Below are positions 18,840 to 26,553 of a stretch of 64,000 bases of DNA, piece by piece. This stretch comes from Acidobacteriaceae bacterium (lineage in GTDB: Bacteria > Acidobacteriota > Terriglobia > Terriglobales > Acidobacteriaceae), in contig PLHW01000011.1 in NCBI GenBank assembly GCA_003139095.1, positions 1 to 64,000 on the forward strand. Reading direction: 5' to 3'. How positions within the stretch are numbered: position 1 is the stretch's first letter; every line of letters starts with the position of its first letter. A model generated the notes under the pieces. That model ran no database searches. It was given only the letters and a program-made list of their open reading frames with translations, and was not told the origin of the DNA. The translations under genes and the position numbers were made by a program.

Positions 18840-20399
18840 GTGATCACCGGCGACATTCTCGGAGAACGCTCACGTCTTAGCCCCGACGCGGTCGCATTGA
18901 TTCACGCTCCCACACGCCAGCAGTTTAGTTATGCGGAACTAAATCAGCGAGCCCTCCGGTGCGCGCGGGTCTGGACGGACCTCTGCTCCTTGTTGCCAGG
19001 CGATCGCCTCTGTCTCCTTTCCGAAAACCGGGTTGAGTATGTCGATGCCTTTTGGGCAGCGGCGAAATCCGGTGTCATACTCGTCCCTCTTGGAACACGC
19101 AGCACGGCCCATGAGCTGAGCCAGATACTGGCAGACTGTGGGCCGCGCTGCCTCATGTACTCCGCCCGCTATGATGCACTCGCGAAAGAGCTCCAACAAT
19201 TAGTGCCTTTCGAGTACTCCGTCGCTCTGGATGCGGAGCAGACTGGCCCGAAGGTCCTGAGCTATGCGGAAGGTACGGCTCGGGTTCGTCCAGATCCGCT
19301 CTCCACGAGGATTCAACCAGAGGATATTTTCTGCATGCTGTACACCAGCGGGACGACCGGGCGGCCGAAGGGCGTAATGATTCCTCACAGGCAGATTGCA
19401 TGGAACGCCTACAACACGGTTGTCTCCTGGCAGTTGCGGCAGAGTGACCGGGTTCAGGTTTACACGCCCATGTATCACGCGGGCGGCCTCACGGTATTCA
19501 TGACCCCGCTGTTCGCCATCGGGGGGAGCATTGTTTTGCATGATGGCTTCGATGCCGCCGAGATATTACAAGCTCTTCAAGACTATGAGTGCACCATCCT
19601 TTTCGGCGTACCGACGATCTTCAAAATGCTGTTCGATTCTCCTGAATTCGCAGCCCTCGATCTTAGCCATCTGCGCTGGTGTGCCAGCGGAGGCGCTCCA
19701 CTTCCGTTACAACTTCTCGGCGCCTACCAGGAGCGCGGGCTGATTTTTCGCCAAGGCTACGGGCTGACCGAGGTCGGGGTGAACTGCTTTGCCATGAGCG
19801 ACGAAGACTCGCGGCGCAAGGCCGGTTCCGTCGGTCGAGCGATGATGTTCACGGAGGCAAAGCTCGTCTCTCCAGAGGGTAATCAGGTTGCCACCAACGA
19901 CGTCGGCGAGCTCTGCTTGCGAGGGCCACACGTTTGCCGGGGATATTGGAACAATCCGGCCGCCACCGCCCAAGTGATCGACTCCGAAGGATGGTTCCAC
20001 ACCGGCGATCTCGCGCGATGCGACGCAGATGGGTTCTTCTACATCGCTGGCCGCTCTAAAGACATGATCATCAGCGGCGGCGTCAACATTTATCCCGCGG
20101 AGATCGAGAAAGAATTACTCGAGCATCCGGCCATTGCCGAAGTCTCCGTTATTGGGACGGCCGATGAAAAGTGGGGCGAGATCCCGGTCGCCTTCGTTGC
20201 GCTGAAATCACACGCGACCACCAGCGATGTCGAACTTATTGAATTTCTTCGTCCCAGAATCAGCAAGATCAAGCTTCCCCGGCATGTCATCTTTACAAGC
20301 ACATTGCCCCGCAATGCCTATGGCAAGGTCTTGAAGCTGGAACTCCAAGAGCAATTGCGGAACCTCAAGTCGGGTGCCGCGAGCGAAAGAGAAAACTGA
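18840..20399 (+). CDS. AMP-forming acyl-CoA synthetase
   Basis: A 519-residue ANL-superfamily ligase starting at GTG 18840 after a GGAAAGG ribosome-binding site. The P-loop-like motif YTSGTTGRPKG is near residue 167, the adenylate motif GYGLTEVG near 305, the hinge region GWFHTGDLARCDADGF near 380, and the catalytic Lys is in NAYGKVLKLEL near the C-terminus. It should activate a carboxylic acid to its CoA thioester. It is the last gene of the TetR-receptor-SDR-KAS cluster. Chain-length or ring preference cannot be judged from sequence alone. Confidence 0.92.
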   Translation: MITGDILGERSRLSPDAVALIHAPTRQQFSYAELNQRALRCARVWTDLCSLLPGDRLCLLSENRVEYVDAFWAAAKSGVILVPLGTRSTAHELSQILADCGPRCLMYSARYDALAKELQQLVPFEYSVALDAEQTGPKVLSYAEGTARVRPDPLSTRIQPEDIFCMLYTSGTTGRPKGVMIPHRQIAWNAYNTVVSWQLRQSDRVQVYTPMYHAGGLTVFMTPLFAIGGSIVLHDGFDAAEILQALQDYECTILFGVPTIFKMLFDSPEFAALDLSHLRWCASGGAPLPLQLLGAYQERGLIFRQGYGLTEVGVNCFAMSDEDSRRKAGSVGRAMMFTEAKLVSPEGNQVATNDVGELCLRGPHVCRGYWNNPAATAQVIDSEGWFHTGDLARCDADGFFYIAGRSKDMIISGGVNIYPAEIEKELLEHPAIAEVSVIGTADEKWGEIPVAFVALKSHATTSDVELIEFLRPRISKIKLPRHVIFTSTLPRNAYGKVLKLELQEQLRNLKSGAASEREN

Positions 20400-20464
20400 C
20401 GCCAGGACCGTAGTCATCCTAAATGAGCTCCCAGTGTCAGAATCTTGCGAGCATTTCTGCGAAA

Positions 20465-21454
20465 CTACTTTGTCTTAGCCAATGCCTGGGGCAGCGAGGG
20501 TTGTGAGGATAGGCAAGCTGTCGGGTTCGGGCCGGATCCGCAGAAGAAGCGCCAGATTTCCGCGCTGGCATTGGGACCCTTGGGGTCGCCGTATCTGCTG
20601 GGTTGAGGAGAGCCCGACCAAGCATGTCCAAGGCCTTGGACCACCCACTTTTCCATCAACAGGCGTGTGCCGCCCTCCACGTAGGCGTGCTTTTGGTAGG
20701 AATAACCGTTCGGCACTTGGCCGTCGATGATTGTCTCTGTGAGGGCAAACCCACCCTCACCATGGTGCACCGCAAGACACTCATTCGTTTTGCTCCATTG
20801 GGTGATGGCTTGCTCGGCATTGACCGGACTCACAGCGGTATCCGCCGAGCCGTGAAACACAATCACAGGCATCCGTCGCCTCTGCTTGTGTGCGAGGCCA
20901 TTGCGCATCGCTTCAAACGCAAGTTGCCCTTGCCCGAGCGGATCGGGCCCCCCTCCTTTCATCGCGGCGAGCGCTTCGTAGACACTCGTGGCCGCCTTGA
21001 ACTCTGCTCCAGCAAACAAAGCGGTGGCTGCGAAAATATCCGGATAGGTCGCTGCGAGAATGGAAGCCATCGCGCCCCCCGCCGAAACGCCCACAACGTA
21101 AACTCGATTTGGATCAATGTCGTAGGTAGACCGAACCTCTTCGACAACCGCTGCGAGGATTGAAGGTTCACCCGCATCGCGAGTCTGGTGTTTGGGATGA
21201 AACCAGTTCCAGCACTTCAGCAAATTGGCCATGCGAGACTGTTCCGGATAAACCACCAGGAACCGGTTTGCTTCGGCGACCCCATTCATCCCGGAGATCT
21301 CTGCCATATCCTCCGCATTGTGCGTGCAACCGTGCAGCATCATGACCAGAGGGCAAGCGCCTCCCTCTTCCAGCGTTCCAGGCATCCAGAGCTTGAAATC
21401 ACGCGATCCCCCCGCAGCGCGAGCGGTGCCGGCGATCCATCCCTGTTTTTTCAT
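20465..21454 (-). CDS. PHB-depolymerase-family esterase
   Basis: A 329-residue alpha/beta hydrolase of the LpqC/PHB depolymerase family. The oxyanion region is MMLHGCTHNAEDMAE (about 38-52), the nucleophile elbow GVSAGGAM has Ser124, and the final His lies in VQGLGHAWSGS (about 280-290). The N-terminus has no signal peptide, so the enzyme may be cytoplasmic, unlike secreted depolymerases. An AAGGGA ribosome-binding site precedes ATG 21454. It is convergent with the acyl-CoA ligase gene, separated from it by 65 bases. The substrate may be a short polyester or an aryl ester; undecided. Confidence 0.85.
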   Translation of the reverse strand: MKKQGWIAGTARAAGGSRDFKLWMPGTLEEGGACPLVMMLHGCTHNAEDMAEISGMNGVAEANRFLVVYPEQSRMANLLKCWNWFHPKHQTRDAGEPSILAAVVEEVRSTYDIDPNRVYVVGVSAGGAMASILAATYPDIFAATALFAGAEFKAATSVYEALAAMKGGGPDPLGQGQLAFEAMRNGLAHKQRRRMPVIVFHGSADTAVSPVNAEQAITQWSKTNECLAVHHGEGGFALTETIIDGQVPNGYSYQKHAYVEGGTRLLMEKWVVQGLGHAWSGSPQPSRYGDPKGPNASAEIWRFFCGSGPNPTACLSSQPSLPQALAKTK

Positions 21455-21540
21455 GATGGCAAGTCCCTTCGCTGGATAAGCGGAGTCCTTAATTCTTATA
21501 CCATCACCTAAGGAACGAGGACTCTATAAGGATTACGTCG

Positions 21541-22121
21541 ATGCCGTCAACGGATTCGCTTCAGAGTCTTGAAGGTAAGGGTGCCTTGCCGCAGGTATAC
21601 GGGCAGCCGGTGACCTTTACCGCGACGGTGACTTCAATTTTCGATCCGCCGCCCGATGGAGAAACAGTCTCGTGCGAAATGCGCGGCATCCAGCCCGGCC
21701 CCATCAACACCTTTCCCGGCTGGAAAGCACTAGGCCGCCATGTCCTGAAGGGACAGAAGGCGATCAGCCTTGTAATGCCTATCACGGGCAAGAAGCGCGA
21801 CGAAGAAAACCAACAGGCACCCGATGCAGCCGACAGCCACGACTCGCGCAAGAGCGAATGCTTTACCCGTTTCGTGTTCCGTCGAACTGGTTTGTACTGT
21901 CTCAAACCGAAGGCAACGACGTTGCCGCCGCGACCGCGTCGAACTGGAATGCAGAGCGGGCGCTTTCCGTTCTTGGAGTTACTCGCGTGGAGTTTACGAC
22001 GATGAACGGCAACGCCCAGGGATATGCAGCACCCGGAAAGCAAATTGCCGAGCGGTCGCACATCTGCCAGGATGGCATAGGCCACGTTGAGCACGACTTG
22101 AAATGGCCGAAAGCCGAATAA
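21541..22121 (+). pseudogene. Chimeric, frameshifted remnant: Ig-like fragment joined to ArdC-like antirestriction fragment
   Basis: The first frame (from ATG 21541) reads YGQPVTFTATVTS followed by PPPDGETV, typical of bacterial Ig-like domain repeats, then changes abruptly to FPGWKALGRHVLKGQKAI, a signature of the ArdC N-terminal (DUF1738) domain. Near 21880 the similarity moves to another frame, which continues NWFVLSQTEGNDV, ERALSVLGVTRVEF and NGNAQGYAAPGKQIAE, the order found in ArdC proteins. The expected HELAH-type metal motif is absent, replaced by a degraded GHVEHDLKW. So a deletion or recombination fused two gene fragments, followed by a frameshift and loss of the catalytic end. ArdC relatives belong to plasmids and conjugative elements, implying past transfer. 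Confidence 0.7.
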
Positions 22122-22125
22122 AGTG

Positions 22126-22770
22126 GTGGCGAAACTTCACGCAAACCATTTTGTGTTGGGCAAATCTCTTAGAACCTCCGCGATGGCTTCCCCTCCAAGC
22201 CTCATCGAGCCGTCGAGCATTTAGGACATGGATCGTCTGGTAGGCATCCCAGATATCGAGATCAGGATTGAGCGATCGCAACCTCTCCGTCTTCATAATT
22301 CTCGGACCTCCCTTCCATTCGGGATGCGATTTCCCAAACATCTATTTCGCGAAGAAACTACCAAACAAACAGGCGAGCACCGGTACCGGGGGAACGCACC
22401 CCTGCCAATTTGAGTCGAAGGATCTCGAGCTGGAGTTTCCTCACCGATCTCCGCATTCGGAAGTTCGGGCCGTGTCGCACTGATCTTTTCAATCTCCACC
22501 GCGCCGCGGCAGTTCATAATCTCGGCAGCTTGGTCCGCGTTCTTACCGGTGCCGGTTGCGAAAACCATGACACCTCCACGACGCACGCCTTGGACATACG
22601 CTTCGTCATCCGCGGTGTTCCTGGCATCCGCCGATTCCGCCTGGCTGACCGGCGAATTGATCATGGCATCGGGCGGTTTGAGGTAGGCACAAAAATCACT
22701 GGCGTCAAGTCAGCGGCAAATTCCCCCGCGTCCAATCGCCTGCTTTTCGGCCGTCGCTTGGATGATTCGC
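22126..22770. other. Decayed region without intact genes
   Basis: Apart from the stress-protein remnant on the minus strand (reported separately), no frame here has a ribosome-binding site or recognisable domain. The stretch follows the ArdC-like pseudogene and borders the 3' end of the catabolic cluster, so it looks like debris of an old insertion. Confidence 0.4.
22485..22664 (-). pseudogene. Remnant of a YflT-like stress-protein domain
   Basis: A minus-strand frame reads YVQGVRRGGVMVFATG followed by KNADQAAEIMNCRGAVEIEK. The order (EGVRRGG strand, helix, AAEIMxxxGAVxIxx) matches the N-terminal module of heat-stress or YsnF-type stress proteins common in soil bacteria. The frame continues to about 22293, but the similarity ends near 22485 and no full protein can be built. 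The assignment is by pattern only. Confidence 0.4.
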
Positions 22771-23460
22771 CTAAGCCGATTTGTAGGCGGAGTCCGGCAA
22801 TCCCGTTATGCGGACGCCTCCGTGGCCTTTGTGGCGAATGTTAAGGCCGATCAGCAGCGCGGTGATTTGTTCGACAATGCGGGCATTCTCCAGTTTGCCG
22901 CCGTCGATGGCGCGAATTCGGGGAATTTTTGCGGCGAGTGCGATAGCGGCTTGGGTTGCGTTTGGATCGTCGCTACACACGATCACGTCGCAATCCACAT
23001 CGTCATCTCCATTGAGCACTTCAGCAGAAACATTCTGGAAGGCCGCCACCACCGAGACGTCCTTGGGTACAAGTTCCGCGGTCTGCTGAGCGGCCGAGCC
23101 TTGCCAGATTCCGAGCGTGCGGCTGGCGCGTCCGCCGACGCCGGCCGCAAGAGGGACAGTGGCATCGATCAAAATGCTGCCGGGGCGAAACGCCGGCTTA
23201 AGTTGCTTGAGCAACGCGGCCGCGCCCTCAAACGGGACGGTCAGCGCGAGCAGGTCGGTGGCGGCGACCGCGGCGGAATTTTCGAGGCCGGAAATCTGCG
23301 CCCCGGAACCGGCACGTTTTTGAATCGTCTCCGCGGCCTCTTGCGCGCGCGCGGCATCGCGCGAACCGATAAGTACGGCTTCTCCCGCGCGTGTCAGGCG
23401 CAGCGCTAGTCCCATTCCCAGAGGGCCTGTGCCCCCGATCATTGCAATTGCCCGACTCAT
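22771..23460 (-). CDS. NADPH-dependent F420 reductase family protein
   Basis: A 229-residue Rossmann protein. It begins with IAMIGGTGPLGMGLALRLTR, the NADP-binding motif of F420H2:NADP oxidoreductases, followed by LIGSRDAARAQEAA. It ends with KLENARIVEQITALLIGLN and GGVRITGLP, also typical of that family. These enzymes pass hydride between NADPH and the deazaflavin F420. It is the last gene of the long minus-strand catabolic cluster, 27 bases after an NTF2-like gene, so it may provide reduced F420 for a reductive step. No obvious F420-dependent enzyme is encoded in the window. Confidence 0.82.
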   Translation of the reverse strand: MSRAIAMIGGTGPLGMGLALRLTRAGEAVLIGSRDAARAQEAAETIQKRAGSGAQISGLENSAAVAATDLLALTVPFEGAAALLKQLKPAFRPGSILIDATVPLAAGVGGRASRTLGIWQGSAAQQTAELVPKDVSVVAAFQNVSAEVLNGDDDVDCDVIVCSDDPNATQAAIALAAKIPRIRAIDGGKLENARIVEQITALLIGLNIRHKGHGGVRITGLPDSAYKSA

Positions 23461-23487
23461 GAATCCTCCGAAGTTGTGTTGCCAAAA

Positions 23488-23889
23488 TCATTTTGGCAGT
23501 TCGCCGAGCATCTGTAGGACCTTGGCGCTGTCGTAATAAATGATGAGTTTCTGAATGACGCCATTCCGGATCGTGAAGACATCGACGGCGTCAAACTCGA
23601 CAGTTTTCCCGGTCGAGGTTTTGCCGACGAAGCTGATCTCGGCCGCAACGTCACCGCCGCCTTCGCTCACAAACCAGCGCGTGATGTCGTCACGTCGCTC
23701 GGGATAGAAGACGAGTACTCCGGCGTAAAACTCTTGAATCGCTTTGCGGCCCGCGACAGGCGGAAGCATGGGGAAACTTAGCATTGCGTCCTCGGCGAAG
23801 GCTGCTGCCAGATCATCCAGACGAGATTCATTGACCGCCGTGAAATAGCGTTTGGCAATCGCGATGCTGGCCTGTCCGCTTCCAGTCAT
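23488..23889 (-). CDS. NTF2/SnoaL-like protein
   Basis: A 133-residue cone-fold protein of the SnoaL/NTF2-like superfamily, with an N-terminal helix (AKRYFTAVNESRLDDLAAAF) and the typical GRKAIQEFY followed by strands. Members include ketosteroid isomerase, dehydratases and epoxide hydrolases. The catalytic residue cannot be fixed by eye. It is paralogous to the protein at 62283-62684, which shares the RLDDL..FAE pattern, the GRxAIQxFY pattern and the YYDSAKV ending. It lies between the thiolase and the F420 reductase genes, so it may isomerise or dehydrate a pathway intermediate. Confidence 0.8.
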   Translation of the reverse strand: MTGSGQASIAIAKRYFTAVNESRLDDLAAAFAEDAMLSFPMLPPVAGRKAIQEFYAGVLVFYPERRDDITRWFVSEGGGDVAAEISFVGKTSTGKTVEFDAVDVFTIRNGVIQKLIIYYDSAKVLQMLGELPK

Positions 23890-23950
23890 GGTTTCTCCTT
23901 ACCTTTCGAAAATGCCGCGGCTGCGCGGTGCGAATCGTCCGCGGCCAGCC

Positions 23951-25120
23951 TTATGATTCGCGACCCAGGATGACGACGCAAGCCACAGCGCCTGGTCCGC
24001 CTAAATTATGCGCCAGCCCGACCTCGGCATCTTTCACCTGCCGCGCTCCAGCTTCACCGCGAAGCTGCGTAACAATTTCGTAGATCATGCGCACGCCGGT
24101 GGCGCCGACCGGGTGGCCAAATGATTTCAGTCCTCCGCTGGGATTGAAAGGCACATCACCGGTCAACGAACTGCGGCCTTCCTCAATAAATCTCGCGCCT
24201 TCGCCTTTTTTGCAGAATCCAAGGTCCTCGTAATTCGTGATCTCGGTCCACGTGAAACAGTCGTGGACCTCGCAGAAATCCACCTGTTTGATGGGATCGC
24301 TGATTCCTGCCTCCTGGTAAGCCTGTTGCGCGGCCGCGGTAGTGGAAGGAAAGCCGAGGTAGTCCACTGTGGGATCAAGAAACGGCTTGCCCGACATGAC
24401 CGCGAGGCCCGAGCCGCGAACGAGGATCAGTTCCTTGCGAAACTTCGAAGCAAGATCGGCGCGACAGAGAATCGCGGCCGCGGCGCCGTCGGTTGTCGGA
24501 CAGCAATCATAAAGTCCAAATGGGTACGCGATGACCTGGGCATTCAGCACCTGCTCTTCCGTGACTTTGGTCTGGAAGTGCGCCTTCGGATTCAAAGCGC
24601 CGTTGGCATGGTTCTTGACGGCCACCTTGGCGAGGACACGGCGGTCCGTGCCAAAGGTGTGCATGTAACGATTTGCGGAAAGCGCAAAGAGGCCAGGCGC
24701 GGTGGACCCGGATTCGAGATAAGGATGTATGCCTTCGCGCTGCAAACCGCGCACAGCGCGGTCGCGCAACTTTTCCGCTCCGACGACCATTACGATTTCG
24801 TACTTCCCTGCCGCGATTGCGGCAGCGGCATTGCGGAAGGCATCGGTTCCGGTGGCACAATAATTTTCCACGCGGGTAATCGGGCGCCCGCGCATTTTAA
24901 GCGCGTCCGAAAGCGTGATGGTTGCCTTGCCACCGCCGAACCCGGGCGAGAACGTACCCAGCCATGCTGCCTGCACGTCGTCGACACTAATGCCGGCGTC
25001 CTGGCAGGCGCCGGTACCCGCTTCCACCATCATTTCCTGCAAGCTCTGATCGAAGTTCTCGCCGAACTTGGTGCAGCTCACGCCGATCACGGCAACCTCA
25101 TGGGCTAGGGAGCGCGTCAT
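23951..25120 (-). CDS. SCP-x/Ltp-type thiolase
   Basis: A 389-residue thiolase-superfamily protein from ATG 25120, which overlaps the stop of the preceding gene (ATGA). The nucleophile Cys88 is present in VENYCATGTDAF, a second conserved block is EVHDCFTWTEI, and the His motif GHPVGATG is intact. This contrasts with the two Cys-less relatives at 40-42 kb. Proteins of this type perform thiolysis, or with a DUF35 partner retro-aldol cleavage of branched side chains. The overlapping gene encodes a DUF35-containing protein, so the two probably form a complex. A longer frame from 25234 lies inside the neighbour and is unlikely. Confidence 0.88.
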   Translation of the reverse strand: MTRSLAHEVAVIGVSCTKFGENFDQSLQEMMVEAGTGACQDAGISVDDVQAAWLGTFSPGFGGGKATITLSDALKMRGRPITRVENYCATGTDAFRNAAAAIAAGKYEIVMVVGAEKLRDRAVRGLQREGIHPYLESGSTAPGLFALSANRYMHTFGTDRRVLAKVAVKNHANGALNPKAHFQTKVTEEQVLNAQVIAYPFGLYDCCPTTDGAAAAILCRADLASKFRKELILVRGSGLAVMSGKPFLDPTVDYLGFPSTTAAAQQAYQEAGISDPIKQVDFCEVHDCFTWTEITNYEDLGFCKKGEGARFIEEGRSSLTGDVPFNPSGGLKSFGHPVGATGVRMIYEIVTQLRGEAGARQVKDAEVGLAHNLGGPGAVACVVILGRES

Positions 25121-26520
25121 AATCCTCTTCCCGGGCAGCACTTCCAATAGTAGTGATAGAGGCCGCCCCCTTCCTTGAACTTGCGGAACATCAGGTCCAC
25201 CGGCATGCCGATGCGAGCCTCGGAGGGCGCGCAATCCACTAACTCACAGTAGATGCGTCCGCCGCCGGCAAGATCCACCACTGCCATCAGCGTCGGAGGA
25301 AAGGGGGACGGATAGAGTTCATCCTGGGCGAAGGTGAAGACCGTGCCGGATCGTGCCAGAGCGATTTCGCGAAGCTGGTCTCCGCGCCGGCAACTGACGC
25401 ACACCTGCGTCACGGGAAATTGCCGCGTTCCGCAGTGCGAGCACTCGCTGCCATGAAGGCGCACGTTCTGGTGCTCTTCTTTCGCGTAGAGAATGTTGCT
25501 GATCTCGAGGCCGTTGTCGGCGTGGCGGAAATGTTCGCGGGCCTTGCGATATTGCGTGTAGCTCGAATACTGTATGCGCGCGGGCTGTTTAGAGGTTGGA
25601 ACATGCATCTGGTATTCGCGAATGTTTTCTGTAACTCGAAATACGAGCGCGTCAGCGCCATTGCCATGCGCCGCGACCAGGATGATGTCGCCCGGCTGCG
25701 CAGACTCGAGAGCGGCACTGAGCAGGACTAGCGGCATTGCGGAACCTGTCAAACCCACATCGTTGAACAAGATGTCTTGTATCTGGTCTTCTGCCAGCCC
25801 GAGTTTTTTCGCCAGTTGCAGATGAGAACGTTTGTCCGGCGAGGTGAGCGCGGCTTTCGAAACGCGCTGAGCAGTCAAGCCCGCCCGCTTGAGAGCGCTC
25901 TGAATGGCCGTTTGCATCGGCACGACGTAGCCGCGATCGGCGGAGAACTTCGACGCGAACGAAGTAATGAATGCGTCGCGGTCTCGGCGGACTGCATCGA
26001 GAAAGTCATCGTAAATCGTGGCCACCGAAATGAGTTCGGCGATCACATTCTGTTCGCCCACGGCAATTGCCGCGCCCGCGTCGCCAAACAGCATTTCTTC
26101 GCCGGAGCCGGGCTCGGCGTCGCGCGTGTCACCAGCGCAGACGAGCACGTTCCCGCCTTGTCTGCCTCCGAGCAACGAGAGCGCCGTCTGCAAAGCGCTG
26201 GTTGCGCCGCGCAGGGACGATCCCAGGTCCATCGTCGCGCAGGCCGCCGGGAGGTCGCAGACGGCGGCGATCAAGCTGGCGTTGAGGCGTTCAAGATGGG
26301 GAGCAGTAGTGGAGGCGAACAACAGGCCGTCAACGTGGGCACCATCCATGCCTGCGAGGCAATCCTGGGCGGCTGTCGCGGCGAGAGTTAGGGAGTCTTC
26401 ATCGAAACGGATGCATCGCTTTTGTCCGCCGGGCGAAGGAATCTGCCAGGCCCGCGCGATTTCGTCGCGCGCTACCGAATACGCCGGGAGCCGTACTGCA
26501 TGTCCAACGATTCCCTTCAT
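25117..26520 (-). CDS. KAS-III/HMG-CoA-synthase-like domain fused to DUF35 zinc-ribbon OB domain
   Basis: A 467-residue two-domain protein. Residues about 1-300 have the thiolase/KAS-III fold, but the nucleophile region reads DLGSSLRGATSAL, with Leu where FabH has Cys, and the His and Asn positions are also changed (TSPDKR and GLTGSAM). Residues about 340-467 form a DUF35 module: zinc ribbon C-x2-C (SECSHCG) and C-x2-C (VCVSCRR), then an OB fold. DUF35 proteins bind acyl-CoA and pair with thiolases or aldolases, as ChsH2 does with Ltp2 in steroid side-chain cleavage. It overlaps the adjacent thiolase gene by four bases. The KS part may be a structural scaffold. Confidence 0.82.
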   Translation of the reverse strand: MKGIVGHAVRLPAYSVARDEIARAWQIPSPGGQKRCIRFDEDSLTLAATAAQDCLAGMDGAHVDGLLFASTTAPHLERLNASLIAAVCDLPAACATMDLGSSLRGATSALQTALSLLGGRQGGNVLVCAGDTRDAEPGSGEEMLFGDAGAAIAVGEQNVIAELISVATIYDDFLDAVRRDRDAFITSFASKFSADRGYVVPMQTAIQSALKRAGLTAQRVSKAALTSPDKRSHLQLAKKLGLAEDQIQDILFNDVGLTGSAMPLVLLSAALESAQPGDIILVAAHGNGADALVFRVTENIREYQMHVPTSKQPARIQYSSYTQYRKAREHFRHADNGLEISNILYAKEEHQNVRLHGSECSHCGTRQFPVTQVCVSCRRGDQLREIALARSGTVFTFAQDELYPSPFPPTLMAVVDLAGGGRIYCELVDCAPSEARIGMPVDLMFRKFKEGGGLYHYYWKCCPGRGL

Positions 26521-26553
26521 GATTGCTTCTCGGTTTGCATAATTATTTTTTGT

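Noticed and set aside
22361-22374. Half-site ACCAAACAAAC resembling the shared operator
   Set aside because: The right arm is absent and it lies in a decayed region without a promoter.
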